The position numbers were made by a program, and so were the translations under genes. Below, piece after piece: positions 8,921 to 16,535 of a DNA stretch of 64,000 bases (position 1 is the stretch's first letter; each line of letters opens with the position of its first letter). This DNA is from Psychroflexus halocasei (lineage in GTDB: Bacteria; Bacteroidota; Bacteroidia; Flavobacteriales; Flavobacteriaceae): NCBI RefSeq assembly GCF_900107595.1, contig NZ_FNQF01000003.1:1-64000 (forward strand), written 5' to 3'. Under the pieces are notes generated by a model that saw only the letters and a list, made by a program, of their open reading frames with translations, ran no database searches and was not told the DNA's origin.

Positions 8921-9610
8921 ATGAATTCAGTAAATCTCATCAAGTATTTTATAATTCTTATTACTTTTTTCGCTTTAAGTCATTCTCAAATGCAAGCGCA
9001 ACAGAGATTTTCAATAGGTGTTATTCCTGAATTTAATTTAGACTATAAATTATCTGAACGTGTTTTTGTCAAACATGGCTTTGAATTACAAGAAATTTTC
9101 TACAATAAAGAAGATAACTTCAACCTTCAATTCAATAAAATTGATGTCCAAAATATTTTAGGTTTCATCACTTCTGAAAAATCTTCGGTTGGTGTAGGTT
9201 ATCTATTCAGGATTAAAGAAGGTAATCGCTATTATCACAGAATGACTCAACAATTTTCTTTTAAAAAGGCAATTGCTGGTTTACCTATAAGTCATCGTTT
9301 GCGAACGGATCAAACTTTTTCTGATGAGAAGCCAACATTTAGATTCAGATATCGTGTCAAAACTGTTTTCAAATTTAAAGAGGAAGCGTTATCAACTGGA
9401 GACAAATATTTAGTAACGTCACTTGAAACACTTTATATCAGAGAATCTCAATCTGATGATATTGAAAATAGAGTTTATTTAGGCTTAGGTTTTTTGATTA
9501 ACTCAAAAAGTGATTTTGAAATCGGGTTAGACTGGCGAACTGATGATTATCTCGTTTCAGGTTTTAGAAACAGATTATGGTTTACTGCTAGCTATTCTTA
9601 TCATTTATGA
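8921..9610 (+). CDS. DUF2490-like outer-membrane/exported protein
   Basis: A 229-residue protein with a signal peptide ending near QMQAQQ (about 25). The rest alternates polar and hydrophobic residues in beta strands (for example YRVKTVFKFKEEAL, YLGLGFLINSKSDFEIGLDW), and the last residues (LWFTASYSYHL) end in an aromatic-rich strand as in outer-membrane beta-barrels. The pattern fits DUF2490 proteins of Bacteroidota, function unknown. Its 3' end overlaps the convergent recG end by six bases with no terminator between them. Confidence 0.65.
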   Translation: MNSVNLIKYFIILITFFALSHSQMQAQQRFSIGVIPEFNLDYKLSERVFVKHGFELQEIFYNKEDNFNLQFNKIDVQNILGFITSEKSSVGVGYLFRIKEGNRYYHRMTQQFSFKKAIAGLPISHRLRTDQTFSDEKPTFRFRYRVKTVFKFKEEALSTGDKYLVTSLETLYIRESQSDDIENRVYLGLGFLINSKSDFEIGLDWRTDDYLVSGFRNRLWFTASYSYHL

Positions 9611-11710
9611 GATGTAATTCCAGATTGTTTTTCCTTTAGTCAGTTGATTGTAAGTTGAAATTAAAACTTGATGCTCTGGATGTTCAAATCCTGGATCGTT
9701 TTTTACAATATGTTGCGCATAACTTCTCGCCGTTTTTAAGAGCTGATTATCTTTAACTAAATCAGCGATTTTTAAATCTAAAACACCACTTTGTTGCGTT
9801 CCCATTAAATCTCCTGGGCCGCGTAATTTTAAGTCAATTTCTGAAAGTTTAAATCCGTCATTGGTTTGCGTCATGGCTTGCATTCTGGTTTTTGCATCTT
9901 CACCTAATTTCTTACCTGTCATTAATATACAATAACTTTGCTCTGCTCCTCGCCCAACACGTCCACGTAATTGATGTAATTGTGATAAACCAAATCGCTC
10001 AGCACTTTCAATAATCATGACACTTGCATTAGGCACATTAACACCAACTTCTATCACGGTTGTTGCCACCATAATATGTGTTTTCCCTTCTGCAAAACGT
10101 TGCATTTCATAAGCCTTATCTTCAGGTTTCATTTGTCCATGCAAAATAGAGGTTTGATATTTTGGCATTGGGAAATCGCGCGCAATACTTTCATAACCAT
10201 CCATCAAGTCTTTGTAATCAAAATTTGAAGATTCTTCAATGAGCGGATAAACAATATAAACTTGTCTGCCTTTATCAATTTCATCACGAATAAACTGAAA
10301 AACACTCAATCGATGGCTATCAAACCGATGAACAGTTTTAATGGGTTTTCGGCCTGGAGGAAGTTCATCTATAACTGAAATATCAAGATCTCCATACAAA
10401 CTCATTGCTAAAGTTCGTGGGATCGGTGTCGCTGTCATCACCAAAACATGTGGTGGCAAATCATTTTTTTTCCATAATTTTGCACGTTGTTTAACACCAA
10501 ATCTGTGTTGCTCATCAATAATGGCAAGACCTAAATTTTTAAATTGAACTTTATCTTCTATCAAGGCATGCGTCCCAATAAGCAAATGCAACTCTCCACT
10601 CATCAAATCGTCATGAATCTTTTTTCTTTCCTTCGTTTTTGAAGAACCTGTCAGAACGGCAACATTCAAGTCTAAAGATTCACACAACTCTGAAATACCT
10701 TCATAATGTTGTTGCGCAAGAATTTCTGTTGGTGCCATTAAGCAAGCCTGAAAGCCATTATCAATCGCCATCAACATACTCATAAAACCAACAATCGTTT
10801 TACCAGAGCCTACATCGCCTTGTAATAAACGGTTCATTTGTGCATTGCTACCGACATCTTTTCTGATTTCTCGTAACACACGTTTTTGAGCGTTAGTCAA
10901 TTCAAAACTCAATCCGTTTTTATAAAATTCATTAAAGTATGTGCCGACTTTTGAAAAAGTGTATCCTTTAATTTTTTTTTGGTTAACAATTTTTTGTCTG
11001 AGTAATCGAAGTTGTACAAAAAAGAATTCTTCAAACTTAAACCTAAACTGTGCTTTCGATAAATGATCTAAGCTTTTCGGAAAATGAATATGTCGCATCG
11101 CTTCTGCTCTATCCATCAGCTTTAAATCTTCACAAATCGATTTAGGTAAATTTTCGACAAAAACAGATTGCGCTGTTGATAGCAATTGATAAATCGACTT
11201 CATCAACAATGTATTTGAAACTCCTTTTCGGATGAGTTTTTCTGAAGAAGGATAGACAGGTTGAAGTGGAATTCTTCCTTTATTCTTATGTGTTTCAAGA
11301 AGTTCAATTTCAGGATGGGCAATGCTAAATTGTCCATTAAAATAATTCAATTTTCCGAAAACAACATACGTTACATTTGTTTTTAGTTTATCAAGAATCC
11401 ATTTATATGAGCGAAACCAAACTAACTCAATATGTCCGGTTTCATCTTCAAAATCGGCAACTAAACGTTTTCCCTTTTTCTGCTTCACATAACGAATACC
11501 TGTAATTTTTCCAATAATCTGAACTTCAACTGAAGCCTCTCTTAACTCAGAAATTTTTCTGTATGATGATTTGTCTATATATCTATTCGGAAAAATATTT
11601 AGAAGATCCTGAAACACAAAAACATCAAATTCCTTTTTAAGAACTTCAGCTTTTTGAGGTCCAACCCCTTTTAGATATTCAATCGGTGTTTGCAGTTTTG
11701 ATGCATTCAT
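9605..11710 (-). CDS. recG: ATP-dependent DNA helicase RecG
   Basis: A 701-residue helicase close to the usual RecG length. The N-terminal wedge/OB-fold region (about 1-250) precedes two RecA-like helicase domains with Walker A GDVGSGKT (298-305), a DEQH Walker B box, motif III VMTATPIPRTLAMS, and motifs in HGQMKPEDK, ATTVIEVGVNVPNA and QLRGRVGRG. RecG remodels stalled replication forks and branch-migrates recombination intermediates in the cytoplasm. It is transcribed alone, back to back with the MarR-type regulator at 11832. Confidence 0.95.
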   Translation of the reverse strand: MNASKLQTPIEYLKGVGPQKAEVLKKEFDVFVFQDLLNIFPNRYIDKSSYRKISELREASVEVQIIGKITGIRYVKQKKGKRLVADFEDETGHIELVWFRSYKWILDKLKTNVTYVVFGKLNYFNGQFSIAHPEIELLETHKNKGRIPLQPVYPSSEKLIRKGVSNTLLMKSIYQLLSTAQSVFVENLPKSICEDLKLMDRAEAMRHIHFPKSLDHLSKAQFRFKFEEFFFVQLRLLRQKIVNQKKIKGYTFSKVGTYFNEFYKNGLSFELTNAQKRVLREIRKDVGSNAQMNRLLQGDVGSGKTIVGFMSMLMAIDNGFQACLMAPTEILAQQHYEGISELCESLDLNVAVLTGSSKTKERKKIHDDLMSGELHLLIGTHALIEDKVQFKNLGLAIIDEQHRFGVKQRAKLWKKNDLPPHVLVMTATPIPRTLAMSLYGDLDISVIDELPPGRKPIKTVHRFDSHRLSVFQFIRDEIDKGRQVYIVYPLIEESSNFDYKDLMDGYESIARDFPMPKYQTSILHGQMKPEDKAYEMQRFAEGKTHIMVATTVIEVGVNVPNASVMIIESAERFGLSQLHQLRGRVGRGAEQSYCILMTGKKLGEDAKTRMQAMTQTNDGFKLSEIDLKLRGPGDLMGTQQSGVLDLKIADLVKDNQLLKTARSYAQHIVKNDPGFEHPEHQVLISTYNQLTKGKTIWNYIS

Positions 11711-11783
11711 GCGACGAAGATAAAACTTATTCAGAATTTTATGAAGAAAAGAAAAAAGAGCTCATAAATTTTTCAATTTATTA

Positions 11784-11813
11784 TGCGTGCATAGTAAATT
11801 TTTATTACATTTG
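11784..11813 (+). promoter_or_regulatory. Promoter of the fatty-acid oxidation operon
   Basis: TACATTTG at 11806-11813 matches the Bacteroidota -7 element, placing the transcription start near 11819, about 13 bases ahead of the chosen ATG at 11832. The -33 region is less clear. The TATGCGTGCATA stretch at 11782-11793 is an imperfect palindrome overlapping the upstream promoter region, and could be an operator for the MarR regulator; that part is inference. Confidence 0.5.
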
Positions 11814-11831
11814 GAGGACTATAAAATAAAA

Positions 11832-12287
11832 ATGAGAGACAAAACAATAGATTACATATTAAAATCAACTTGGATTGCCGTGACTAAAATGTATAATGAA
11901 GAGGCTGCTAAAAAAGGAAGCACAATGTCAACAGGCTTTGCTTTGTTAAGCATTGACCCTGAAAAAGGAACGCCATCAACTGCTTTAGGTCCAAAAATGG
12001 GTGTTGAGTCAACGAGCTTGTCAAGAACTTTAAAGAACATGCAAGACAAAGGTTTGATCACACGTACTAAAAATCCCAAAGATGGAAGAAGTGTTTTAAT
12101 ACACCTGACAGATTTTGGCCTTGATATGCGCGACTTCTCCAAAGAGGTTGTGTTAGGTTTTGATCAAGCGGTAAAGGAAAATATTCCTCAGGAAAAATTA
12201 GACACTTTTTTAGAAGTGGCTGAGAAAATCCAAGACATGATTACAGAAAAATCGATTTACAAAAATAAAGTTTATAAAAACGCATAA
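11832..12287 (+). CDS. MarR-family transcriptional regulator
   Basis: A 151-residue regulator starting at the ATG at 11832. The in-frame ATG at 11787 lies upstream of the promoter -7 element and would not be transcribed from it. The winged helix-turn-helix is visible in LGPKMGVESTSLSRTLKNMQ (about 58-77) followed by the wing DKGLITRTKNPKDGRSVLIHLT. MarR proteins bind palindromes as dimers and respond to small ligands. As the first gene of a beta-oxidation operon, with three bases to the next gene, it most likely represses this operon until a fatty acyl ligand is present (inference from context). Confidence 0.85.
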   Translation: MRDKTIDYILKSTWIAVTKMYNEEAAKKGSTMSTGFALLSIDPEKGTPSTALGPKMGVESTSLSRTLKNMQDKGLITRTKNPKDGRSVLIHLTDFGLDMRDFSKEVVLGFDQAVKENIPQEKLDTFLEVAEKIQDMITEKSIYKNKVYKNA

Positions 12288-12290
12288 TCA

Positions 12291-14696
12291 ATGAAGAGAA
12301 GAATCAAAAAAGTAGCTGTTGTTGGTTCAGGAATTATGGGTAGCGCAATTGCTTGTCACTTCGCCAATATTGGTGTGGAAGTTATTTTGCTAGACATCGT
12401 CCCGAATGAACTCAGCGAAAAAGAAAAGAAACAAGGTAAAAGTTTAGAAGATAAGTCTGTGAGAAATAGAATTGTTGATGATGCTTTAAAAACATCTCTC
12501 AAGTCTAATCCTTCTCCTATTTATCATCAAGATTTTGCTAAAAGAATTACAACAGGAAATTTAGAAGACGACATCAAGAAGGTTAAAGATGTTGATTGGA
12601 TTATTGAGGTCGTTGTTGAACGTCTTGACATCAAGCAACAAGTTTTTGAAAAACTTGAAAAACATAGAACGCCAGGTACTTTGATTTCTTCAAACACTTC
12701 TGGTATTCCTATTAAATTTATGACAAAAGACAGAAGTGATGATTTCAAGAAACACTTCTGCGGAACGCACTTCTTTAATCCACCGAGATACCTCAAACTC
12801 TTAGAGATTATTCCCGGTCCTGAGACCTCAGAAGAAGTTTTAGAATTTTTAAACAATTATGGTGAGAAATTCTTAGGCAAAACAACTGTAGTTGCTAAAG
12901 ATACGCCTGCATTTATCGGTAACAGAATCGGTATTTTCAGCATCATGAGTCTTTTCCATATGGTTAAAGAAATGGATATGACAATTGAAGAAGTTGACAA
13001 ATTGACTGGTCCCGTGATCGGTAGACCAAAATCTGCAACCTTCAGAACTGTTGATGTTGTTGGTTTAGATACTTTGGTTCATGTTGCTAATGGTCTTTAT
13101 GACAATGTACCAAAAGATGAACGCCATGATTTATTTAAGCTTCCAGATTTCATCGAAAAAATGATGGATAACAAATGGTTGGGAAGCAAAACTGGTCAAG
13201 GCTTTTATAAAAAAGTTAAGAAAGAAGATGGCTCAAGTGAAATCAAATCTCTTGATTTAAACACACTTGAGTATCGTGAAAAAAAACGTGCAAAATTCGA
13301 TGTGCTGGACAAAACAAAATCAGTTGATGTTGTCGCAGATCGTTTTCCGATATTAATTGAAGGTAAAGATAAAGCTGGAGAATTCTACCGTAAGAATTTT
13401 GCAGCTTTATTTGCTTATGTACAACATCGTATTCCTGAAATTACAGATGCATTATATAAAATTGATGATGCGATGAAAGCTGGATTTGGTTGGAAACACG
13501 GTCCTTTCCAAATATGGGACGCCGTAGGTCTAGACAAAGGAATCGAGCTGATGAAAGCTGAAGGCTACGAAGTTGCAGAATGGATTGAAGAACTTAGCAA
13601 AAGCGAACACAATTCATTTTACAGCGTTAAAGATGGTCAAACATTATATTATGATATCGATCAAAAATCTTTCGCAAAAATTCCTGGCCAAGATGACTTT
13701 ATCATTTTAGACAATATCCGTCAGAGCAATGAAGTCTTTAGTAATAAAGATTTAGTCGCAACAGATTTAGGTGATGGCATTTTAAATATTGAGTTCAGAA
13801 GCAAAATGAACTCAATTGGTGGCGATGTTCTTAATGGTATTAACACATCCATGGATATTGCTGAACGTGATTTTGATGGTGTTGTCATTTCAAATACGGG
13901 TGATAATTTTTCAGTTGGTGCTAACATCGGTATGATTTTCATGTTTGCAGTTGAGCAAGAATATGAAGAGTTGCATGGCGCGATTAAATATTTCCAAGAC
14001 ACGATGATGCGTATGCGTTACTCATCAATTCCAGTTGTTGCTGCGCCACATCAAATGGCTTTAGGTGGCGGATGCGAAATTTCTATGCATGCTGATAAAA
14101 TTGTCGCTCACGCAGAAACTTACATCGGTTTAGTTGAGTTTGGCGTTGGTGTTATTCCTGGCGGAGGCGGATCCAAAGAAATGGCTCGCCGTGCAGCAAT
14201 GACTTACCAAAAAGATGATGTTGAATTGAATCGTTTACGCGAAAACTTCCTAACTATCGGAATGGCTAAAGTCGCTAAATCGGCACACGAAGCTTATGAT
14301 TTAAATATCTTAGAACGCGGAAAAGACATTGTTGTTGTCAGTCGTGATCGTCAACTCGCTATAGCAAAGCAACATGCTTTAATGATGGCAGAAAACGGAT
14401 ATACACAACCAGTCAAAACCAATAATATTAAAGTATTAGGAAGACAAGCCTTAGGTGCATTTTTAGTTGGTACAGATCAAATGAAAGCAGGTAGATACAT
14501 CAGTGAACACGATCAGAAAATCGCTAACAAGTTAGCTTATGTTATGTCGGGTGGAGATTTAACGAGTCCACAATATGTATCAGAGCAATACTTACTCGAT
14601 TTAGAACGAGAAGCATTCTTATCATTATGTGGTGAAAGAAAAACATTAGAACGTTTACAACACATGATAAAGAAAGGGAAACCATTAAGGAATTAA
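12291..14696 (+). CDS. fadN: 3-hydroxyacyl-CoA dehydrogenase / enoyl-CoA hydratase fusion (FadN/FadB-like)
   Basis: An 801-residue bifunctional beta-oxidation enzyme. The N-terminal NAD-binding dehydrogenase domain has G-S-G-I-M-G at 12-17, the SSNTSGIPI motif, and the catalytic-histidine region CGTHFFNPPR. A second dehydrogenase helical domain follows. The C-terminal crotonase-like domain (about 510-720) has NFSVGANIG, ALGGGCEIS and GLVEFGVGVIPGGGG, keeping both glutamates expected for hydratase activity. The dehydrogenase-first order and the length match Bacillus FadN rather than E. coli FadB. It converts trans-enoyl-CoA through L-3-hydroxyacyl-CoA to 3-ketoacyl-CoA, the substrate of the thiolase downstream. 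Confidence 0.9.
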   Translation: MKRRIKKVAVVGSGIMGSAIACHFANIGVEVILLDIVPNELSEKEKKQGKSLEDKSVRNRIVDDALKTSLKSNPSPIYHQDFAKRITTGNLEDDIKKVKDVDWIIEVVVERLDIKQQVFEKLEKHRTPGTLISSNTSGIPIKFMTKDRSDDFKKHFCGTHFFNPPRYLKLLEIIPGPETSEEVLEFLNNYGEKFLGKTTVVAKDTPAFIGNRIGIFSIMSLFHMVKEMDMTIEEVDKLTGPVIGRPKSATFRTVDVVGLDTLVHVANGLYDNVPKDERHDLFKLPDFIEKMMDNKWLGSKTGQGFYKKVKKEDGSSEIKSLDLNTLEYREKKRAKFDVLDKTKSVDVVADRFPILIEGKDKAGEFYRKNFAALFAYVQHRIPEITDALYKIDDAMKAGFGWKHGPFQIWDAVGLDKGIELMKAEGYEVAEWIEELSKSEHNSFYSVKDGQTLYYDIDQKSFAKIPGQDDFIILDNIRQSNEVFSNKDLVATDLGDGILNIEFRSKMNSIGGDVLNGINTSMDIAERDFDGVVISNTGDNFSVGANIGMIFMFAVEQEYEELHGAIKYFQDTMMRMRYSSIPVVAAPHQMALGGGCEISMHADKIVAHAETYIGLVEFGVGVIPGGGGSKEMARRAAMTYQKDDVELNRLRENFLTIGMAKVAKSAHEAYDLNILERGKDIVVVSRDRQLAIAKQHALMMAENGYTQPVKTNNIKVLGRQALGAFLVGTDQMKAGRYISEHDQKIANKLAYVMSGGDLTSPQYVSEQYLLDLEREAFLSLCGERKTLERLQHMIKKGKPLRN

Positions 14697-14706
14697 AAGT
14701 TGGATG

Positions 14707-14731
14707 TTAGACCATAGATTTTAGATAGAAG
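14707..14731. repeat. Left arm of imperfect inverted repeat around the four-helix-bundle gene
   Basis: These 25 bases are rich in TTAGA units. They match the reverse complement of 15110-15134 at about 17 of 25 positions by eye. The pair brackets the four-helix-bundle gene tightly. Confidence 0.5.
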
Positions 14732-14744
14732 TAGTTTTTAATTT

Positions 14745-15107
14745 ATGCACAATTATAAAGAATTGAAAATTTGGCAGAAGTCTATTGATTTAGTTGAAAA
14801 TGTGTTTCAACTTATCAGAGAATTACCTCTTTCTGAAAAATATGGTTTGATTGATCAAATAAAAAGAAGTGCTATTTCAGTTCCATCAAATATTGCTGAA
14901 GGAGCTGGTAGAAATAGCAACAAAGATTTTAGAAGGTTTTTATCAATTTCTAAAGGATCTTTAAATGAGCTCAATACTCAGCTTATTATTAGCAATCGTT
15001 TGAATTTTATTGACAACGATAAGCTTAATCAGCTAGAGAAAGATATTAACGAAATACAGAAAATAATCTATAAATTTAATCAAAACTTAGAAAGTAAGAA
15101 CAATTAA
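14745..15107 (+). CDS. Four-helix-bundle protein, 23S rRNA intervening-sequence family
   Basis: A 120-residue protein of the TIGR02436/S23 family. Diagnostic stretches are YKELKIWQKSIDLV at the start and QIKRSAISVPSNIAEGAGRN in the middle, with a helical, charged C-terminal half. The family forms pentameric four-helix bundles and includes genes found in rRNA intervening sequences; it is related in fold to Avd of diversity-generating retroelements. Here there is no rRNA or reverse transcriptase nearby. The gene interrupts the spacing between the fused dehydrogenase and the thiolase and is flanked by inverted repeats, suggesting it arrived as a small cassette. The function is unknown. Confidence 0.88.
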   Translation: MHNYKELKIWQKSIDLVENVFQLIRELPLSEKYGLIDQIKRSAISVPSNIAEGAGRNSNKDFRRFLSISKGSLNELNTQLIISNRLNFIDNDKLNQLEKDINEIQKIIYKFNQNLESKNN

Positions 15108-15109
15108 AT

Positions 15110-15134
15110 CTTATGTCTAAGTTCTGAAATCTAA
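15110..15134. repeat. Right arm of imperfect inverted repeat around the four-helix-bundle gene
   Basis: This is the partner of 14707-14731. It begins two bases after the stop of the four-helix-bundle gene and ends eight bases before the thiolase ATG, so it occupies the thiolase translation-initiation region. Confidence 0.5.
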
Positions 15135-15142
15135 AATTCAAT

Positions 15143-16333
15143 ATGAAAACAGCATATATAGTAAAAGGATATCGAACAGCAGTTGGCAAGGCGCCAAAAG
15201 GTGTTTTCAGGTTTAAAAGACCTGATGATTTGGCTGCTGAAACCATCAATTATATGATGAAGCAATTGCCTGAATTCGATAAAAATAGAATAGACGACGT
15301 CATTGTCGGAAACGCAATGCCAGAAGCTGAACAAGGCCTAAATGTTGGGCGTTTAATCTCTCTAATGGGATTAGAAACAGAAGCCGTTCCTGGTGTAACT
15401 GTAAATAGATATTGTGCATCTGGCCTAGAAACAATTGCAATGGCAACTGCAAAAATACAAAGCGGAATGGCCGATTGTATTATTGCTGGCGGTACAGAAA
15501 GCATGAGTTATATCCCTATGGGAGGTTACAAGCCTGTTCCGAATTACAAAACTGCAAAAGCAGGAAACGAAAGTTACTATTGGGGAATGGGCCTAACGGC
15601 TGAAGCTGTCGCAAAAGAATACAATGTCTCTAAAGAAGACCAAAATGAATTTGCTTACAACTCACATCAAAAGGCAATAAAAGCTCAAAAAGAAGATCGT
15701 TTTCAAGATCAAATTGCTCCAATTGAAGTTGAAGATATTTTTGTCGATAAGAATAACAAAAAACAATCTAAAAAATACACGGTCAATAAAGATCAAGGCC
15801 CACGTGCAGATACATCAATTGAAGTTTTAAATAAACTCAGACCCGTTTTTGCAGAAAAAGGAAGTGTGACAGCTGGGAATTCATCACAAATGAGTGATGG
15901 TGCTGCATTTGTGATGGTGATGAGCGAAGAGATGGTGAAAGAATTAAATCTCGAACCCATTGCAAGACTGGTCAGTTACGCAGCTGTTGGTGTTGAACCT
16001 CGTATTATGGGAATCGGACCTGTGAAAGCAATTCCAAAAGCCTTAAAACAAGCAGGTTTAAAACTTGACGATATCAGCTTAATTGAATTAAATGAAGCCT
16101 TTGCTTCACAATCTTTAGCTGTGAAAAGAGAACTCGGCATCAATCAAGACATTCTGAATGTCAATGGCGGCGCAATAGCTATGGGACACCCTCTTGGATG
16201 TACTGGCGCTAAACTCTCAGTTCAGATTTTTGATGAAATGAGAAAACGTCAACTTAATGATAAATACGCTATGGTAACAATGTGCGTTGGAACAGGACAA
16301 GGTGCTGCAGGCGTTTATGAGTTTTTAAAATAG
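15143..16333 (+). CDS. fadA: Acetyl-CoA acyltransferase (3-ketoacyl-CoA thiolase)
   Basis: A 396-residue thiolase. The acyl-accepting cysteine is C91 in VNRYCASGLETIAMA; the catalytic histidine lies in NGGAIAMGHPLGCTGAK and the second cysteine in MCVGTGQGAAG near the C-terminus. It cleaves 3-ketoacyl-CoA with CoA to give acetyl-CoA and a shortened acyl-CoA, the last step of each beta-oxidation cycle. Its place between the dehydrogenase/hydratase and the acyl-CoA dehydrogenase gives the same order as the Bacillus fadN-fadA-fadE operon. The length is normal for the family. Confidence 0.93.
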   Translation: MKTAYIVKGYRTAVGKAPKGVFRFKRPDDLAAETINYMMKQLPEFDKNRIDDVIVGNAMPEAEQGLNVGRLISLMGLETEAVPGVTVNRYCASGLETIAMATAKIQSGMADCIIAGGTESMSYIPMGGYKPVPNYKTAKAGNESYYWGMGLTAEAVAKEYNVSKEDQNEFAYNSHQKAIKAQKEDRFQDQIAPIEVEDIFVDKNNKKQSKKYTVNKDQGPRADTSIEVLNKLRPVFAEKGSVTAGNSSQMSDGAAFVMVMSEEMVKELNLEPIARLVSYAAVGVEPRIMGIGPVKAIPKALKQAGLKLDDISLIELNEAFASQSLAVKRELGINQDILNVNGGAIAMGHPLGCTGAKLSVQIFDEMRKRQLNDKYAMVTMCVGTGQGAAGVYEFLK

Positions 16334-16340
16334 AATAATA

Positions 16341-16491
16341 AGTGGTGAGTACTGAGTGGTGAGTATAAATTATTCATGATTATGAAAATAATGAAATACA
16401 AAGAATGTTATACAAGCTTATTCAATCCAAATCAATGACTTAAACAACTGAATACTTATGACTTGATACTCAATACTGACTACTAATTACT
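16341..16491. repeat. Imperfect inverted-repeat element in the fadA-fadE gap
   Basis: The left arm 16341-16365 contains an exact 11-base direct repeat (AGTGGTGAGTA at 16341 and 16355). Its reverse complement agrees with the right arm 16467-16491 at about 18 of 25 positions by eye. Similar ACTA/TACT-rich units continue to about 16520. The 101 bases between the arms hold no supported gene; the longest reading frame there is about 20 codons from 16378. It resembles the repeat-bounded cassette upstream but is empty. Confidence 0.5.
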
Positions 16492-16535
16492 ATCAACTAA
16501 ATACTAGATTACTGAATACTAAAACAAAAATAAAA

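Noticed and set aside
15412-15603. A 63-codon frame inside the thiolase gene
   Set aside because: Alternative plus-strand frame of a strongly supported enzyme; no start context or motif.
16378-16440. Small reading frame between the repeat arms (starts M-I-M-K-I-M-K-Y-K-E)
   Set aside because: Only about 20 codons. A resemblance of KYKE to the start of four-helix-bundle proteins was considered, but it is too short to call a remnant gene.
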